Source: Deuterostichococcus epilithicus | Taxonomy: Eukaryota; Chlorophyta; Trebouxiophyceae; Prasiolales; Stichococcaceae | Direction of reading: 5' to 3' | Assembly: GCA_033439295.1 (NCBI GenBank) | Contig: JAVTLE010000023.1 | Location: 682,001-746,000 of the forward strand | DNA: 64,000 nt | Shown here: positions 31,961 through 43,527 of the stretch, piece by piece | How the letters are laid out: each line of letters starts with the position of its first letter | Numbering within the stretch: the stretch's first letter is position 1 | Notes under the pieces: model-generated | What the model saw: the letters and a program-made list of their open reading frames with translations, nothing else | Databases searched by the model: none | What the model was told of the DNA's origin: nothing | Program-made: the position numbers and the translations under genes

Positions 31961-34816
31961 ATGCGTACGAGCCGTGTGCAACCAGTCCGAAGCCCTGCGC
32001 ACAAAGTCGCCGAGCAGATCGAGCCACGGGCGGCCAAGGTATCGTTTCTGCTGGAAGCGGCTCATCTCCTGGCGGACACCGCGCCTGTGGTCTCCAGGCA
32101 GCTGGGCAAACGGGTCCAACAGGCAAGTTGCACATTCTGCCAAGAAAGCGCAGCAGCTGTGGATCTCCGGCCATACGTTGTCTTTGCGTGCAATTATGAT
32201 GAGATGCAGTGTCTCCGTGCAGGCGTGCAAGGGCCAAGCCGGCGTGCCATCGAAAAACCTGCGTCGCAATCTGTGCAGCGGCTGCGGCGCCACCCTGCCA
32301 GCGAGGGCGCCGGAATCAGGGTGTGTCTGACAACCCTGCACTGTGTTTAGAAAGCGTGATGAATGCACGCTTCAGCATCAACTTGTAATCAGTGCTGAAG
32401 CAATGCTGCCCATGCGCAGGGTTGAGGTGGTGCACATCTCGCATGGCGCGCGGCGGCGGCAAGCGCGGCGGCTGCCTGTGCAGAGCCGCAATGACAACAG
32501 GTGCGCTTGATGTCGGTGTTCAGGCGAAGCCCTGCGTGCGACAGACGGAGCCATGCCTGGATGCCGCCACACGGCATGTACATTCTGAGATTTCAGATGA
32601 ACTAGCTCACAGGGCCTACTCTTGCGCAAACCCCCTTTGCAATCTATGCCGGACCTTGTTCCGGCAGCTGCAGAAAACTCTCTCGTTCCGCACGCAGGCC
32701 AACAAAGCAGACCGCAGCGATGGTGCAAATTTGCTTGGTGCGTGTCATGCTTTCGATTGCTGGTACTCTTGTTTGTCCTTCAGGCACCACTTCTGTCAGG
32801 CCGCGACTGACTAGCTTGAGTCAAAAATGCCATTTCGCTACTGAATCACATGAGCCCATGGCCTGCCAGGTGTGCGGCACCCGCAACTGGTGGAAAACCT
32901 TTCCAACGGCGGAGGCAGCAGCCTGCGCACTGAGCCGCAGACCGGACTCGACAGCATCGGCAGCGGCGGCGGCACAAGCTCCAACAGCAGCGGCAGCACA
33001 GCCAGCGAAGGCCGGGCAGCCTGTGGCACCTTCCGATTCAGCCGTGCAGCAGACACTTCAACTCTTAGAGGCAACAGCAGCGGCTGAGCCCGCTGCAGGC
33101 CAGCTGGCGCCAGCGTCGTTGGTGTTGGATACTGGCGGGCATGCCGCACTGCAAGCAGCCGCAGCCGTCCCCGGGGCACCGCTGAGTCCATCCGCACCTG
33201 GGGCGGACAGTCCTGGGGCGGACAGTCCTAAGCCAGCCACATGTCAGGTGGCCATGGCGTCAATATCCCAGCCGGAGACAGCAGAGACAGCGGGTCCTGA
33301 GCCAGAAGCTGCCACACTGTCAGCAGCACTGGCAGCAGTCGGCGCGCTGTCAGCACCAGTGGATGTTGCCGCCCCGGAGCAGGCCGCAGCTTTGGCAGCC
33401 GCAATGCAGCCTGCGGCGAGCCAGTATGCCGCCACTATGCCAGCACTGGCGACGCCGGCAGGCCAATTGCTGCAAGAGGCAGGGGCGCCGTTGCAGCGGC
33501 CCGGCGCCGCTGCGGCGGCTGTCACAGCAGCCTCAAAATCCCAGACAGTCGCCGCTGCGTCGGCGCTGACGCCGCTGGCAGGCACAGGCGCGCAGCTGCA
33601 TCTGGCAGGGCTGCAGCTAGCAGGCATCAGCGGATCAGAAACTGGCGGAGCTGACACTGCTTTGTGGGCCGCTTCCAGCGCACCGGCCATTCCTCAGGCA
33701 GCGCCGGTGCCTGCTGAGGCTGCACGAGCGCTGCCGCCGTCGGCCGTGCCACCCCTGGGGCATGCAGTGCCCGCAGGAACACACGCCGCGGGCGCCGCTG
33801 CTGCGCCCGGCAGCTGCCTGTTAGCTCCGGCAGCGGGTGCCCAGCCGCTGCAGCCTGCCGATGCCACAGCTCCGCAGCAGACTGGCCTGGCAACAGGGCC
33901 GCCGGCGGCCGCGGCTGCCGCTCTGCAGCTCACTGCGAGTGTGAAGGAGGCTACAGGATCCGACATGGGCCTGCAGCTGGCGTTCGGCGGGAGTCGGGCA
34001 GCTTCGTTTGGCACAGGAGTACAGCATTGCGCAGCAACGCTGGCAGAGCCGGCGGCAGCATTTGATGGCGCCTCCATGATGCTTGTGGCAGCTGGCAATA
34101 GCACGGCTGCACCTGCGGATGCAGCGCCGGCAGCAGCACTGGCGGCGCCAAAAACAGCGACGGCGGCCGCCGAATTGCTGGCGGTGGCCCTGGCGCCGGA
34201 AGAGCCAGTGTCGCTGGTAGAAGTGTCAGCAGCGGCGCCAGCCGGAGAGAACATGTCAGACAGCGACCTGGCTGCTGCTGCATCTGCGCCCGACTGCGCG
34301 GACACACCGGCACCGCCGCCTTTCCTGCCGTCGCCGCAGCAGCTCGTGCCACCAGCTGTTTCGCCGCTGCACAGCACGCATGTGCCCGGCAGCGAGCCGA
34401 CGGCTGCACAGCCCGGCCACGATCCCACACAACAGCAGGACTCGGAGTCGCGCGCAGAGGCAGCCACACAGCCGCCGGCAGCAGCACAGGCATTTGCAGG
34501 CGACGCACCCACAGCAATGCGTCCTGAGCAGCAAAACGAGCGAATGGAAGGTGGCGGCGCCGCACAGGTGCAGCATCCCCCAGCGCCATTGTCCAGGCAT
34601 GCGACGGCAGACAGCGGTGCGATCGCAAATGATGCGATGGCCGGCGGGGCCGAATTGCGCGCAGACAGTACAGCCGGACTGCCAGCGGGGCGCATCGCCC
34701 CGAAGCGTGCGCAAGCCGCATCCGACGATGAGGCGGTCGACGACGAGGTGCTGCCTCGGAAGCGCAAGCGAAAAGGCAAATGGGTCAGGGTCGGTCGGAA
34801 GTGGGTGTGCATCTGA
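31961..34816 (+). CDS. Rpr2/Rpp21/SNM1-domain protein (RNase P/MRP type) with a long Ala-rich tail
   Basis: Rpr2-family proteins are zinc-ribbon subunits of RNase P and RNase MRP, which process tRNA and rRNA precursors. Exons 31961-32122, 32223-32320, 32420-32500 and 32800-34816 join to 785 codons. The domain is in the first 130 residues or so: helix KVSFLLEAAHLLADTAPVV, then NLRRNLCSGCGATLPAR (first zinc knuckle), a basic strand (GARRRQARRLPVQSRN) and MACQVCGTRNWWKTFP (second knuckle). About 630 residues of Ala/Pro/Gln/Ser-rich low-complexity sequence follow, ending with a basic cluster, PRKRKRKGKWVRVGRKWV, a likely nuclear or RNA-binding tail. Normal relatives are about 150-200 residues. 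Intron 1 has a consensus GC donor (CAG|GCAAGT). The acceptor at 32799 was chosen because it keeps phase and has a pyrimidine tract; the ATG at 31961 is the first in the exon. Confidence 0.78.
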
Positions 34817-34822
34817 GCCTGT

Positions 34823-34827
34823 TGTAA
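34823..34827 (+). terminator. TGTAA poly(A) signal candidate
   Basis: TGTAA is the usual polyadenylation signal in green algae. This one lies seven bases after the stop codon of the Rpr2-domain gene, which is close, so a later signal may be used. Confidence 0.3.
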
Positions 34828-35196
34828 ATCAGCACTTTGGTCAGTCTGGGATGTCCAGACACTCTTGCCACGGCTGTCAGTAAGGCCGTATTGGTCACGT
34901 GCGGTCCAGCAGTGCGGAGTTGTAGTGAAGCCGGCGGTGATTGGCAGCAAGGATGCGCGTGTTAGTCCTAGAATGGAACCACAACAGCGAGCACGATGTC
35001 CGTGCTGCATTGCACACTGTTGCTGACCGTTGACCAGCCCACATGATCGCTTGTCATATGTCGGCCAGTTGACCATCTCGGCGATCGGACCCAGTTGCTT
35101 GCTGGTGACACGGGGCAAACTGCTTCCGGCGGATTGCTTTGATCTGAGCCCTGAACAACAGCCCCTTCTTGACGCCCGCTGCCGGGCACGGGTGCC
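34828..35196. other. Intergenic between Rpr2-domain and CCCH-WW genes
   Basis: About 370 bases between tandem + strand genes; holds the 3' untranslated region of one and the promoter of the other. No element recognised. Confidence 0.4.
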
Positions 35197-37141
35197 ATGG
35201 ACGGCAGCTTTCCTAGCCAGCGCGGCAGAGGCTTCGAAGGACCGGCGTACGGGGGCCGGGGGGGAGGCGGGCGAGGAGGCTTTAGGGGTAGAACATCCTT
35301 CCTGCATTTGGTCGTATGCCTTGCGTGTCATTTGAACACATGTCCGCAACACTCGGCGAGGGATATGTGGCCTACGGTGTCACTTCGTATCAATAGCGGA
35401 TCCTTGTGCATGCCTCTGCGAAGCACCTACTGGCGCGGCGCACTCCTCTCACTGTGGCGCTGACCTTCCCTGCCCTCGGATGCCTGACTTGAGTGCTCTG
35501 TATCCGCAGGAAATGAACAGAACGCGAAAACGCGGATCTGCATGAGGTACGGTCTAGCCGCTGCTATCTTCTTGATGTGCCTTGCTGCTGCCCGCTGGCC
35601 TTGCCGCAAGCGGTGCAAAAGTAAGCGGTGCGCGCCCACTGCTGTGCTGCGCCCCGGTGGCGCTACAGGATAACTCATTTCACGCTTCACTCTCGCACTC
35701 AAGCGTGCAAAGCATACATATGTATAGGTGGCAGAGCGGCGAGTGCCGCTTTGGGGACATGTGCAATTTTGCACACGGAGAGGCTGAGTTGCGCGCGGCT
35801 CCGCCGCGCGGAGGGCCAGGCGGCGGCCGTGGGCGCTACGATGACCGGGGCGGCGGCCCAGGCGGCAACGGCGGGTGCGCCCACTCCTCACGCGCTGTGC
35901 TCCCACACATCCGTGCTGGAACCACATGAAAGATTGCGTCTGGATTCCACCTTGGCTTCATTGGCGCCTGCTCTCGTTGCACTGGCCTCACCATGCCGCC
36001 GGGGCAGACGCTGTTGCTGCAGGAAGGTCCGATGCGGCACTCGGCATGACTGCAGCATGACTGTCTCCTGCACACAGGTACTTCCAGGGTGGCGGCGGCG
36101 GCCCGGGAAGCTATGGCGATCAGTACGGCAGGCAGCAGGGCGGCTATGGCGGTCCGCCCGGTGGCGGCGGCGGCTACAGCGGGTGGGCATCCACTTGCGC
36201 ACCCCGCTGCCATGCTACTTGCGTCATGCTGCTTGTGCAGCTGCTGCACGAGATGCACCCTGCGCAGATGCTCTGGCAGTGCAACTTCCCATACAACTGC
36301 ACCTTGGTCGGCATCCCCATGTGCCTTCGAGGAATTTTTTGTTGAGGAGTCTGTAGGCCACATGCTGGTTGCCTGTTGACACAGATATGGCGGACCACAG
36401 CCGGGGCCCTACGGTGGTGGCCCTGCGGCAATGGGCGGTGGCCCCCAGGGCGATGGCAACGCTGAATGGGCATCCCAGGTGGGGTGCTTATCAGGGATCC
36501 GGAGGGTTTCATCAGGGATCTGGAGGGATGCACCAAGGATGCTGTTCAGCTTCTGTCGCTTGACATCATTGATTGACAGTGTTGTCCCCAGCCGAGCTCT
36601 AAGATGTCGCAACTGAACCTTGCTGGCCATTGCACCTTGATATCGCCCTGGTGATCCCATTATGAGAAAATTGCTTCTGAACCACAGGGCTGCCCGGTGC
36701 CAGGGCCGGGAGACTGGGTGCAATACCAGACACAGGACACACATGAGGTGAGGATGGCGATATTGGTGATCGTGCTGCCACTGAGCTTGCCGAAGCAGCA
36801 TCTGCAACCAGGCCTGGTCAGCTTGCATGGTGACTGCCACCGCAGCAATGCTCTTGGCTCGTCATCATTTTGGCCCATTCTCACGTTGACAAGGCTTTTC
36901 GTGCTGCTGTCCAGCTCTACTACCACAATCACCGCACGGGAGAGACTGTATGGGAAAAGGTAAGTGTTGCAAGGCGCCCAGACCGCGTTATGGATTGGAC
37001 AATGGATGTCTGTCGTCTACAAACTGTGTTGAGATGCTTCTCAGCAATTGCGACTCCTTGAAATTGGTCCATCTATTGGACACGATGTACAGTCTTTCGC
37101 TGACACGGTTCTGAACTGCGCAGCCCCCCGGCTGGCAGTGA
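35197..37141 (+). CDS. CCCH zinc finger, RGG/Gly-rich and WW domain protein
   Basis: Small predicted RNA-binding protein of 198 codons. Exons 35197-35287, 35510-35546, 35728-35874, 36078-36182, 36385-36478, 36688-36747, 36915-36959 and 37124-37141 all join in phase. Residues 1-30 are RGG-like (GRGGGGRGGFRG). The CCCH finger is CMRWQSGECRFGDMCNFAH, spacing C-x7-C-x5-C-x3-H. A long Gly/Tyr/Gln region follows (GGGGGPGSYGDQYGRQQGGY). A WW domain closes the protein: PGPGDWVQYQ to LYYHNHRTGETVWEKPPGW. The pairing of an RNA-binding finger with a WW domain suggests a role in mRNA processing, by inference only. Gene ends with the typical WW proline, so the C-terminus is complete. Confidence 0.85.
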
Positions 37142-38148
37142 TGGCGGCGGCTGCTGCAGATGCGCGGGAGCCCCTGCAGCACCTTCGGAGCTCAGATGGC
37201 CTCTTGTGATGAAGCCCTAGCCCGTGCGGCAAGCGTGCTGCAACGACAGCAGTGGCTCTGTTGTGTGCACACGTGTGCTGCTGCTGGTTGACCGGTTGGC
37301 AGGCGCAAATGCGCCTGCATGTGTGATGCGGACAACAAGCTGATCCGGCATTCTCACTTCGCGTCGAGTGGGTACCTAGGTATCATTGAAAGCAACCCAT
37401 AAACCGGATTCAGGCAATGAAAGAGTGCCAGGAAACCAGTAAATGGAGGTGCCAGGAGGTAGTGCAGACTGCCGGCGCCAGGTGATGGGAGCATTTCGAA
37501 GGGCGCAGGATCACCAAACATTCCATTCGGCAGAGCTCGAGCAAGGCTGGCATAGCCAACAGCGGAGATCTTGCATGGCCAGCTCCTGTCTGATGTTGTC
37601 TCTCGGTGCTTGCACTCACTTTTGTCGCCATCTATCTGGGTAGTTTCGCTAAGCATGGCCACACTACCGTTCCTGGAGGGCAGTCTCAAGCAGGTCCCCA
37701 GTTATGCAAAGACCAGTATGCAGTTGTACAAAGCTTGTTCTCCTGTGAGTCAGGCACCGTGTGTGGATCTCTAAGCGGCACAACCGTGCACCTGAGAGTG
37801 AAAGGCCAATCCCTGCAACTGAATAAACTACTAACACTTCTTTCAATGTAACAAGCCAGAGCGGGCGCGGTCCTGAGCGAGGCGGTCGACCCCGCCGCCC
37901 GGCAATAGCAGCAAAACACAGCAGCAGCCTGCAGCCGAATCTGAACTGCGAAACAGCCCAGTCTTGCAGATGTAGCAACACCATGCTTTGAAGAAGCGCC
38001 CGCACCAAGCCTAGTGTTTTCATGCTGCCGCCTCCGCTGCAATGTCCAGAGTTCGGTCTTCGACTGCCTGGTCCTGAGAGATGTCCGCAACGTGGTCGCC
38101 CTCATCTTTCAGGTCACCTGCACAAGTCAAGGTGGTCACACGCACTTC
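37142..38148. other. Convergent intergenic region
   Basis: About 1 kb between the stop of the CCCH-WW gene and the stop of the coiled-coil gene on the other strand. It should contain both 3' untranslated regions. A TGTAA at about 37848 could be a poly(A) signal for the + strand gene. No coding frame recognised. Confidence 0.4.
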
Positions 38149-41100
38149 TCAACCTGGCAGATGTTGCACCTGATGGAAGGACCCAGTCTGCACACACTCT
38201 GCACCGCCTCTGTAAAGCAGGGCATCTGTGCAGGATATGTTGCACGCGGGTCTGTGGTGCTGGTGTCTTGGGCTGGCGAGCAGGCGATGAACAGACAAAG
38301 ATGAGGGCGCAGTCGGAAGCGGAAGCGCACTCATGCTCAGCCGGCGGCGCATCTTGACAGGCGACACCCCATTGTCAATGGAGGGAATCCTTGCGCCGCC
38401 CGGCGAGCAGCCCCCATCGTCCATGACAGACCAGTCGGACAGTGCGTCCTCGTGGTCGCTGCCCAGCTGGGAGCCTGTGACGTGGTGGCAGGCAGAGTTG
38501 TAGCGAGGGTCAAAGCGTGGCTGTCGTCGCCATCTATAAACGAACGAGTGGGAGCTTGCGTCATCGTGGTCAATGCCGAGGTGCACAGGATTCGAGCTGG
38601 GGTACATCATGTGGCTGGCGCCAACAACAGCCTTTCAAGTGCATCCTCGCTGCCCGGCTGTGTGTCTGCGCAACATGCAAAAAGGGATGCGCATTACTTT
38701 GTGCACGGGCCAGCATTCGCCAGGCAACTGGTTCGAGCAGTCCACACAGCGCGACTCCTTGGCCGCAGGCTGATACGGCGGCGGCAATGACAGAGACCCA
38801 GCCTCTGCGGGCACTGCCGAGCGGCACGCGTGTATGTGCAACCTGTGGCAGGTGGCGGCACGCCATGGCGGCATGCAGCACTGCGGCTCGCGGAAAACTG
38901 ATCCCACCTGGTCCCGCGGCGTTGTTCATGGTGTAGGACAGCAGCTCCTGAAGGCCGCAGTTCTCGCGCTGCAGTCGCGCGTTCTCCTGAGCCAGCGCTG
39001 ATTTCTCGGCCACCAGCGCCTCCAGCTGGCTGCGCACCTGGGGAAGTGACACGACCAGACTGACTCATTGTGATGCACGTTTGCAGATTGGCTCAGTAGC
39101 GCCTAACGCAGCACAGCCCTCTGCATTACTGCCGGCGCCATCGCCCTTAGCTGGCTGCGAACCTGTCAATCGTCGACATGTATGTTTGGCACTATGTACA
39201 CTTGTGGTTTCCCTCACTCCCTAAGGCAGCTATGGCGTCTGTGCCGGCCCGCACCGGCTTCACCACCACCGAAGCCTCCAGCTGGCTGCGCACCTGTGGC
39301 TGCCGGACTCGGACGATCCCTGAACACGAACAGGCCTTGCCTGCTCGCTGATGGGGTCGGTGCCGGGAGACCGCGGCGCCACCAGCATCCTCTCTGCCGC
39401 CGGCCGCACCGGGCTGCCGCAGCAACCGCCTGCTGTGCCGCCTGCCGCCTGCACATCCTGCTGTCCTGGCCCCGCCTCTGAGGCGGAACCCTGCGGCTGT
39501 TCGCCGTCCTCCTCGCCTGGCGACGGAGCGTCCGGCTGCTGCTGCTGCGGCGTCGGCGGCTGCAGCGGAGAGCCGAGTGAGGCCAGTCGCACGGGCGGTC
39601 GGCCCTCGCCGCCGGCGCTGCCGCAGACCGAGGAGGCGCGGGAGCCGGAAGCCGGCTGTAGCACCTGCCTGTCGCCTGCGAGACAAGGCATACGCTCGTT
39701 TAGTCACAGCTTCTGACATGCCAGCAGCAAGTCGACACCAGAGCTTGCTCGGGATCATAGCCGGAGGGTGGGACAAGGCAGGCAGCCGGCTTGCGAAGGC
39801 AGATGTCTTCCAGGCGCATGTCTCGAACAGCCATGAGGAACCTTTCTGGGGTGGTGGCCGGCCCGCCGCACCTGACAGGAAGTCCTCCCAGTCCACAGTG
39901 CTGGCCTGCTGCTTCCGGCTTCCGTCTGCCGCAGCGCCCCCCTGATTCTCCTTGTCTGCCGTTGGGCTGCCCGCCACCTGCCCGCCCTGATCCGTGCCAA
40001 AGTTCTGGCAGCTGCTAATCTGCCTGCGCTGCTGCCTGTCCCCGGATATGGCAACCAATGTTGCAGCGCTGTCTGCGAGGCTGTCCGCCAGGCTATTTGC
40101 CAGGCTGCTGTCCCCGCCTGCATCGCCGCCGACACTGCTGAATGCGCCACTGTCAACACCCCACTCGGCCAGCTCGTGGTGGGGCGCCGCCGCCCGCTGC
40201 GCCGCCCTGTCGCTGGCACGGCAGCTGCGCTGCCGCCGGTGCTCCGGCTGTCGCGGCGCTGCCTCCAGGCTGAGGCCGCTGCCCCACACCTGGTGGCAGC
40301 ATCGTGCTGGTTGGTGGCGCTGAACCAGCATGCGGGCAGCGAAATTACGCAGTGTGCACACCAATTGTGTGTCTGGCACACAGCGCAGAAGAGACACGTG
40401 GCATGAACCTCCAGCAGCGCACAGGCACCTGGCGGTGTCTGGCTGCATCTCGCTCCCAACACTGAATGGGTCCCGAGGTTCTATCCTCAAGTTCACTGGC
40501 ATCTCCCGGGCCTTCTAAATTGATTCTTGAACTTGAAGTGTGCATTTGGCACCTCCGACAGGAACTCAGAGACGGACTCCTTAGGCCGGAAGGCCGGCAG
40601 CATCGCCGCCACAGTGGCAGCCGCCTTTTCCGCCAGTCCCGGCGACGCAGGCTTTGTAATGGTCTGCTCCGCGGCGCCACTGCGCCCCGCGGTGGGCCTG
40701 CCGCCGATGGCAGCGCCGCCCGGCTCGCCGCCTGCCTGCCGCTGCTGCCCGCCGCCGGCAGCACTGCGATCCATCCGGGCAACCGCTGTGGCGGCACCGC
40801 CGGACAGCGATCCGCCGCTGTCAAACTCCTGGAAGTCCAGGAAAGAACTGCCTGCGTAACTTCTGCCGCCGCCGACGCCAGGAGATCGCGCCGCCAGTGC
40901 GGCGCTCTTGGCGGCGGCTCGGTCCGCCCAGCCGTGCTGCTCCATGAGCTGCTCGATGTGTGAGTCCAGGCTGGTAGCGACGCCCACCGCGGCGCGGCTG
41001 ACTGCATTGAATGCGTCCAGTCCCTGCGGTGACAAACGGTCTCAGCTAAGTGGGTGTCCTTGAAGATGGCCTGGTAGCAGGGCACTAATCAAAGGCTGCT

Positions 41101-42200
41101 GTTCAGGCTGTTCAGGCCGTCCTGGCCGTGCAGTTGGGTGCTTGCCCGTTCCCTGGACAAGAGCAATGCCGGGACACAAGCCTCTAACTTCGTATTGAAC
41201 AGGTATCAAAGAGTCAGCACCTTGTTCAGGAAGGACGGCTCGGGTGACGGAGATTTGTTGCCGCCTGCGCCTCGGCCATGCTCTGACACATAGGCCTCGC
41301 TTTCCAGCAGCGCCTTGAAGCTGCGCTGCACGTTGGTCAGCAGGTTGGGGGACTGCGGCTTGACGCCGTGCTTAGCAGCCTGCGGCTTCGGCGGCGGCCC
41401 TGCGTGCGTGCGAACTTTTGTCTGACTCAGGGGCAACAGGCAGAATGCCGGCCAGAGCTGAGTGCTCGGCCTGCTGCCGCCGCCTCGCGCTTCAGGATGT
41501 ACTGGCCTTACTAGGTATTTCAGCCAAGTGCATTTGATGCAGCAGTTGACAATGAGACGACTCACCTGCGGCGCCGCGAACCGGCTTGTCAAATCCAAAG
41601 CTGCTGTCGGTCCAGTCCATGAGCGCGCCAAGCCCATCGGATTTGGACGTCGCAGCCAGCTGGCCGGTTGACTGTGCGTCTTTTTGAGACGCTGGCTGGT
41701 GCAGCTGCCGTGTGCAGGCAGGCTGCTGGTGCTGCTTTGATGGCACCTGCCAAAAGAGATTCCGACGAATTTTGGTATGCGTTGAATCGCTGAAACCGGC
41801 CGAGACTCCGTCAAGCAATCAAATCTTTGTGTTTCGTGCTCTTGCCTGTTGTCCGGCGTCCAGCTGTCCTCCGGGATCTGCTCCTGCAGATCAGGCAGGG
41901 TCGCCTTAACGGTCGTTGCTTTTGATCTATGTCAAGGACCTCCCGCAGCCGCTGACTGGGTCTTAGTCGATTGCAACATCAGCTTGCGACGTCTGCGGCC
42001 AGGCGGGGCGACCAGACGGTCACTGTGCCACGTTAGGGCCCCGACAGCTCGCCATGCCTTTACACAATATCCCCAGCCCAAGCTCTACCTGATGGCGTCT
42101 GCCCCTGCGCGGTCAGCTTGACGGCCCCGAGCTTCGATCCCTGTCGCCTCAACAGGGGCCGAGGGCGATCAGCCAGCACACGTTTTCGTGGCGACCCCAT
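38149..42200 (-). CDS. Unrecognised protein with a short coiled coil and acidic motifs
   Basis: I do not recognise the family. Nine exons, 42200-42089, 41883-41846, 41671-41566, 41399-41221, 41023-40553, 40289-39872, 39675-39341, 39037-38908 and 38474-38149, join in phase to 704 codons. The N-terminus is basic (MGSPRKRVLADRPRPLLRR). Next come an acidic-aromatic motif (MDWTDSSFGFDKP), a Leu-rich helix (SPNLLTNVQRSFKALLES), long Ala/Gly/Ser/Gln-rich stretches, and a second Trp-acidic motif (TVDWEDFLSG). Exon 8 is a leucine-zipper-like coil (VRSQLEALVAEKSALAQENA, then RLQRENCGLQELL). The C-terminus has SDWSVMDDGG and basic clusters. Two donors are GC (CAG|GCAAGA after exon 2 and CAG|GCAAGG after exon 7). 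Intron 7 holds decayed copies of the start of exon 8. An upstream exon before 42200 cannot be excluded. Adaptor or regulatory protein is a guess. Confidence 0.7.
39147..39168 (-). repeat. Decayed copy of exon-8 start in the coiled-coil gene
   Basis: On the minus strand GACAGGTTCGCAGCCAGCTA repeats the acceptor and first codons of the exon at 39037 (CCCAGGTGCGCAGCCAGCTG). It lies in the preceding intron. Confidence 0.6.
39252..39300 (-). repeat. Second decayed copy of exon-8 start in the coiled-coil gene
   Basis: On the minus strand CACAGGTGCGCAGCCAGCTG and the following 25 bases track the first 45 bases of the exon at 39037-38908, keeping VRSQLEA but losing the heptad register after it. It retains a usable-looking CAG acceptor. 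Confidence 0.75.
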
Positions 42201-43527
42201 ACTGCTGCTATCCCTCGAGGTGTCCCTCTGCGACACGAGGCGAGCAACGCCTGGCGCTCCAGCACCCGTAACAGACAGTACCGGCGATGGGAAAGCTGCG
42301 GACAAATGAGGTGCTGCAGTAATGGGTAGTGCAGTGCTGCAATTGCTCAGTACAGGTTCCGGAAGGAGTTGTCAGCTGCCAGTGGGGTCGTCGGTTCGTG
42401 GTCGACAGCTGGCTTCATCAACCCCCTCCTCTCAAGGTTCAAAATTCAATTTGATCAGCAAATGCTTCCTGAACCGGCGCTAGCGCTGTCGTCCGCGTCG
42501 GTCGTCTTGTTGCCAAACGTAAGGGGCGAGATTCCGACGTATCAAGCACCCGTTGAAGGATGTAGTGTTCCCGGCCCAACTTTCCCAATCTCCGGCAAGG
42601 TACTACACACGTCCCAGTGCGCCCCTTTCGGCGCGTGTTCTGAGCAAGGGCTGTAAGAAGTCACTCGGCAAAGGACATATTGTAGGCATGGGTCACAGCG
42701 ATCGCTTCATTTGAACCAGCTGGAATGCACCATATGGTGTGTGACAGCTGCGGTGGCAGCATGAGTGGAAGTTGCAGCGCCGCTGACGGATCGCAGCGCC
42801 GCCGCTGTGAGCGCTGTCCACAACCCATGAGTGGGTCGTTGGTGGGACGGCGGGCTCCATATGTCACAGGCAGCTCTTCACTGGAGGCGGCAATGTCCGA
42901 CACGGTAATTTCATTGCTCGCCCACAGCAAAGCGCCGTAGTCATGTATCAGGCGGCACGACTGGCGGCACGCCTGCGCTGCGTCAGTGATGCCGAGGCCA
43001 GTCTACTATATGCTGTGCACCCAGGTGATCCGTGCGTGGCGGCATATCTCTTTGGCGCGCATGGAAGGTGGCTAGTGCGTGGCTGCTGCTTTTGGGCAGC
43101 CGTACTTCTCCAGGAAAGGAGCGTGTCTGAACCAGTGACAGTAGGGCCACTGCTACAGCATCTAGCAGGCAGTGGCCACTGCTGCTGCTGCTTTGCCAGT
43201 CGGCGCAGCCGAGCAAATAGGCTGCGGCAATTATTGCAGGCATCACACTGCAACACTGGCTCGTCTGAAAGTCGGCGCTTGTGTAGTTGACGGACTCAGC
43301 AGTAGTTTGGCACACGACAGCACTCGGGCTGGCTGAGGCACAATCAGCGATAGTAGTGGAGTGTCAGTCATAGGGCCTGCTCGCTGGTGCTTGATTAGAC
43401 GGCGGCCGGCAGCAACTAAGCGGGGGCGGCCGGGCGGCGGTGGTGGAGGACGTGCTATACTGCCTATGCCTACTAGCTACGTATTAGCTAGCCGGCCGCT
43501 GCACCACAAAGCTAAGAGGCGCATTCC
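42201..43527. other. Upstream of the coiled-coil gene, no gene recognised
   Basis: Contains open frames of up to 115 codons on both strands, but none shows a known motif. The first few hundred bases should include the promoter of the - strand coiled-coil gene. Confidence 0.4.

Noticed and set aside
33694-35352. Open minus-strand frame of about 550 codons opposite the Rpr2-domain gene tail
   Set aside because: It is the mirror of the GC-rich, Ala-coding + strand exon. It is rich in Ala, Ser, Gly and Cys with no known motif, and the + strand frame is continuous with a recognisable domain.
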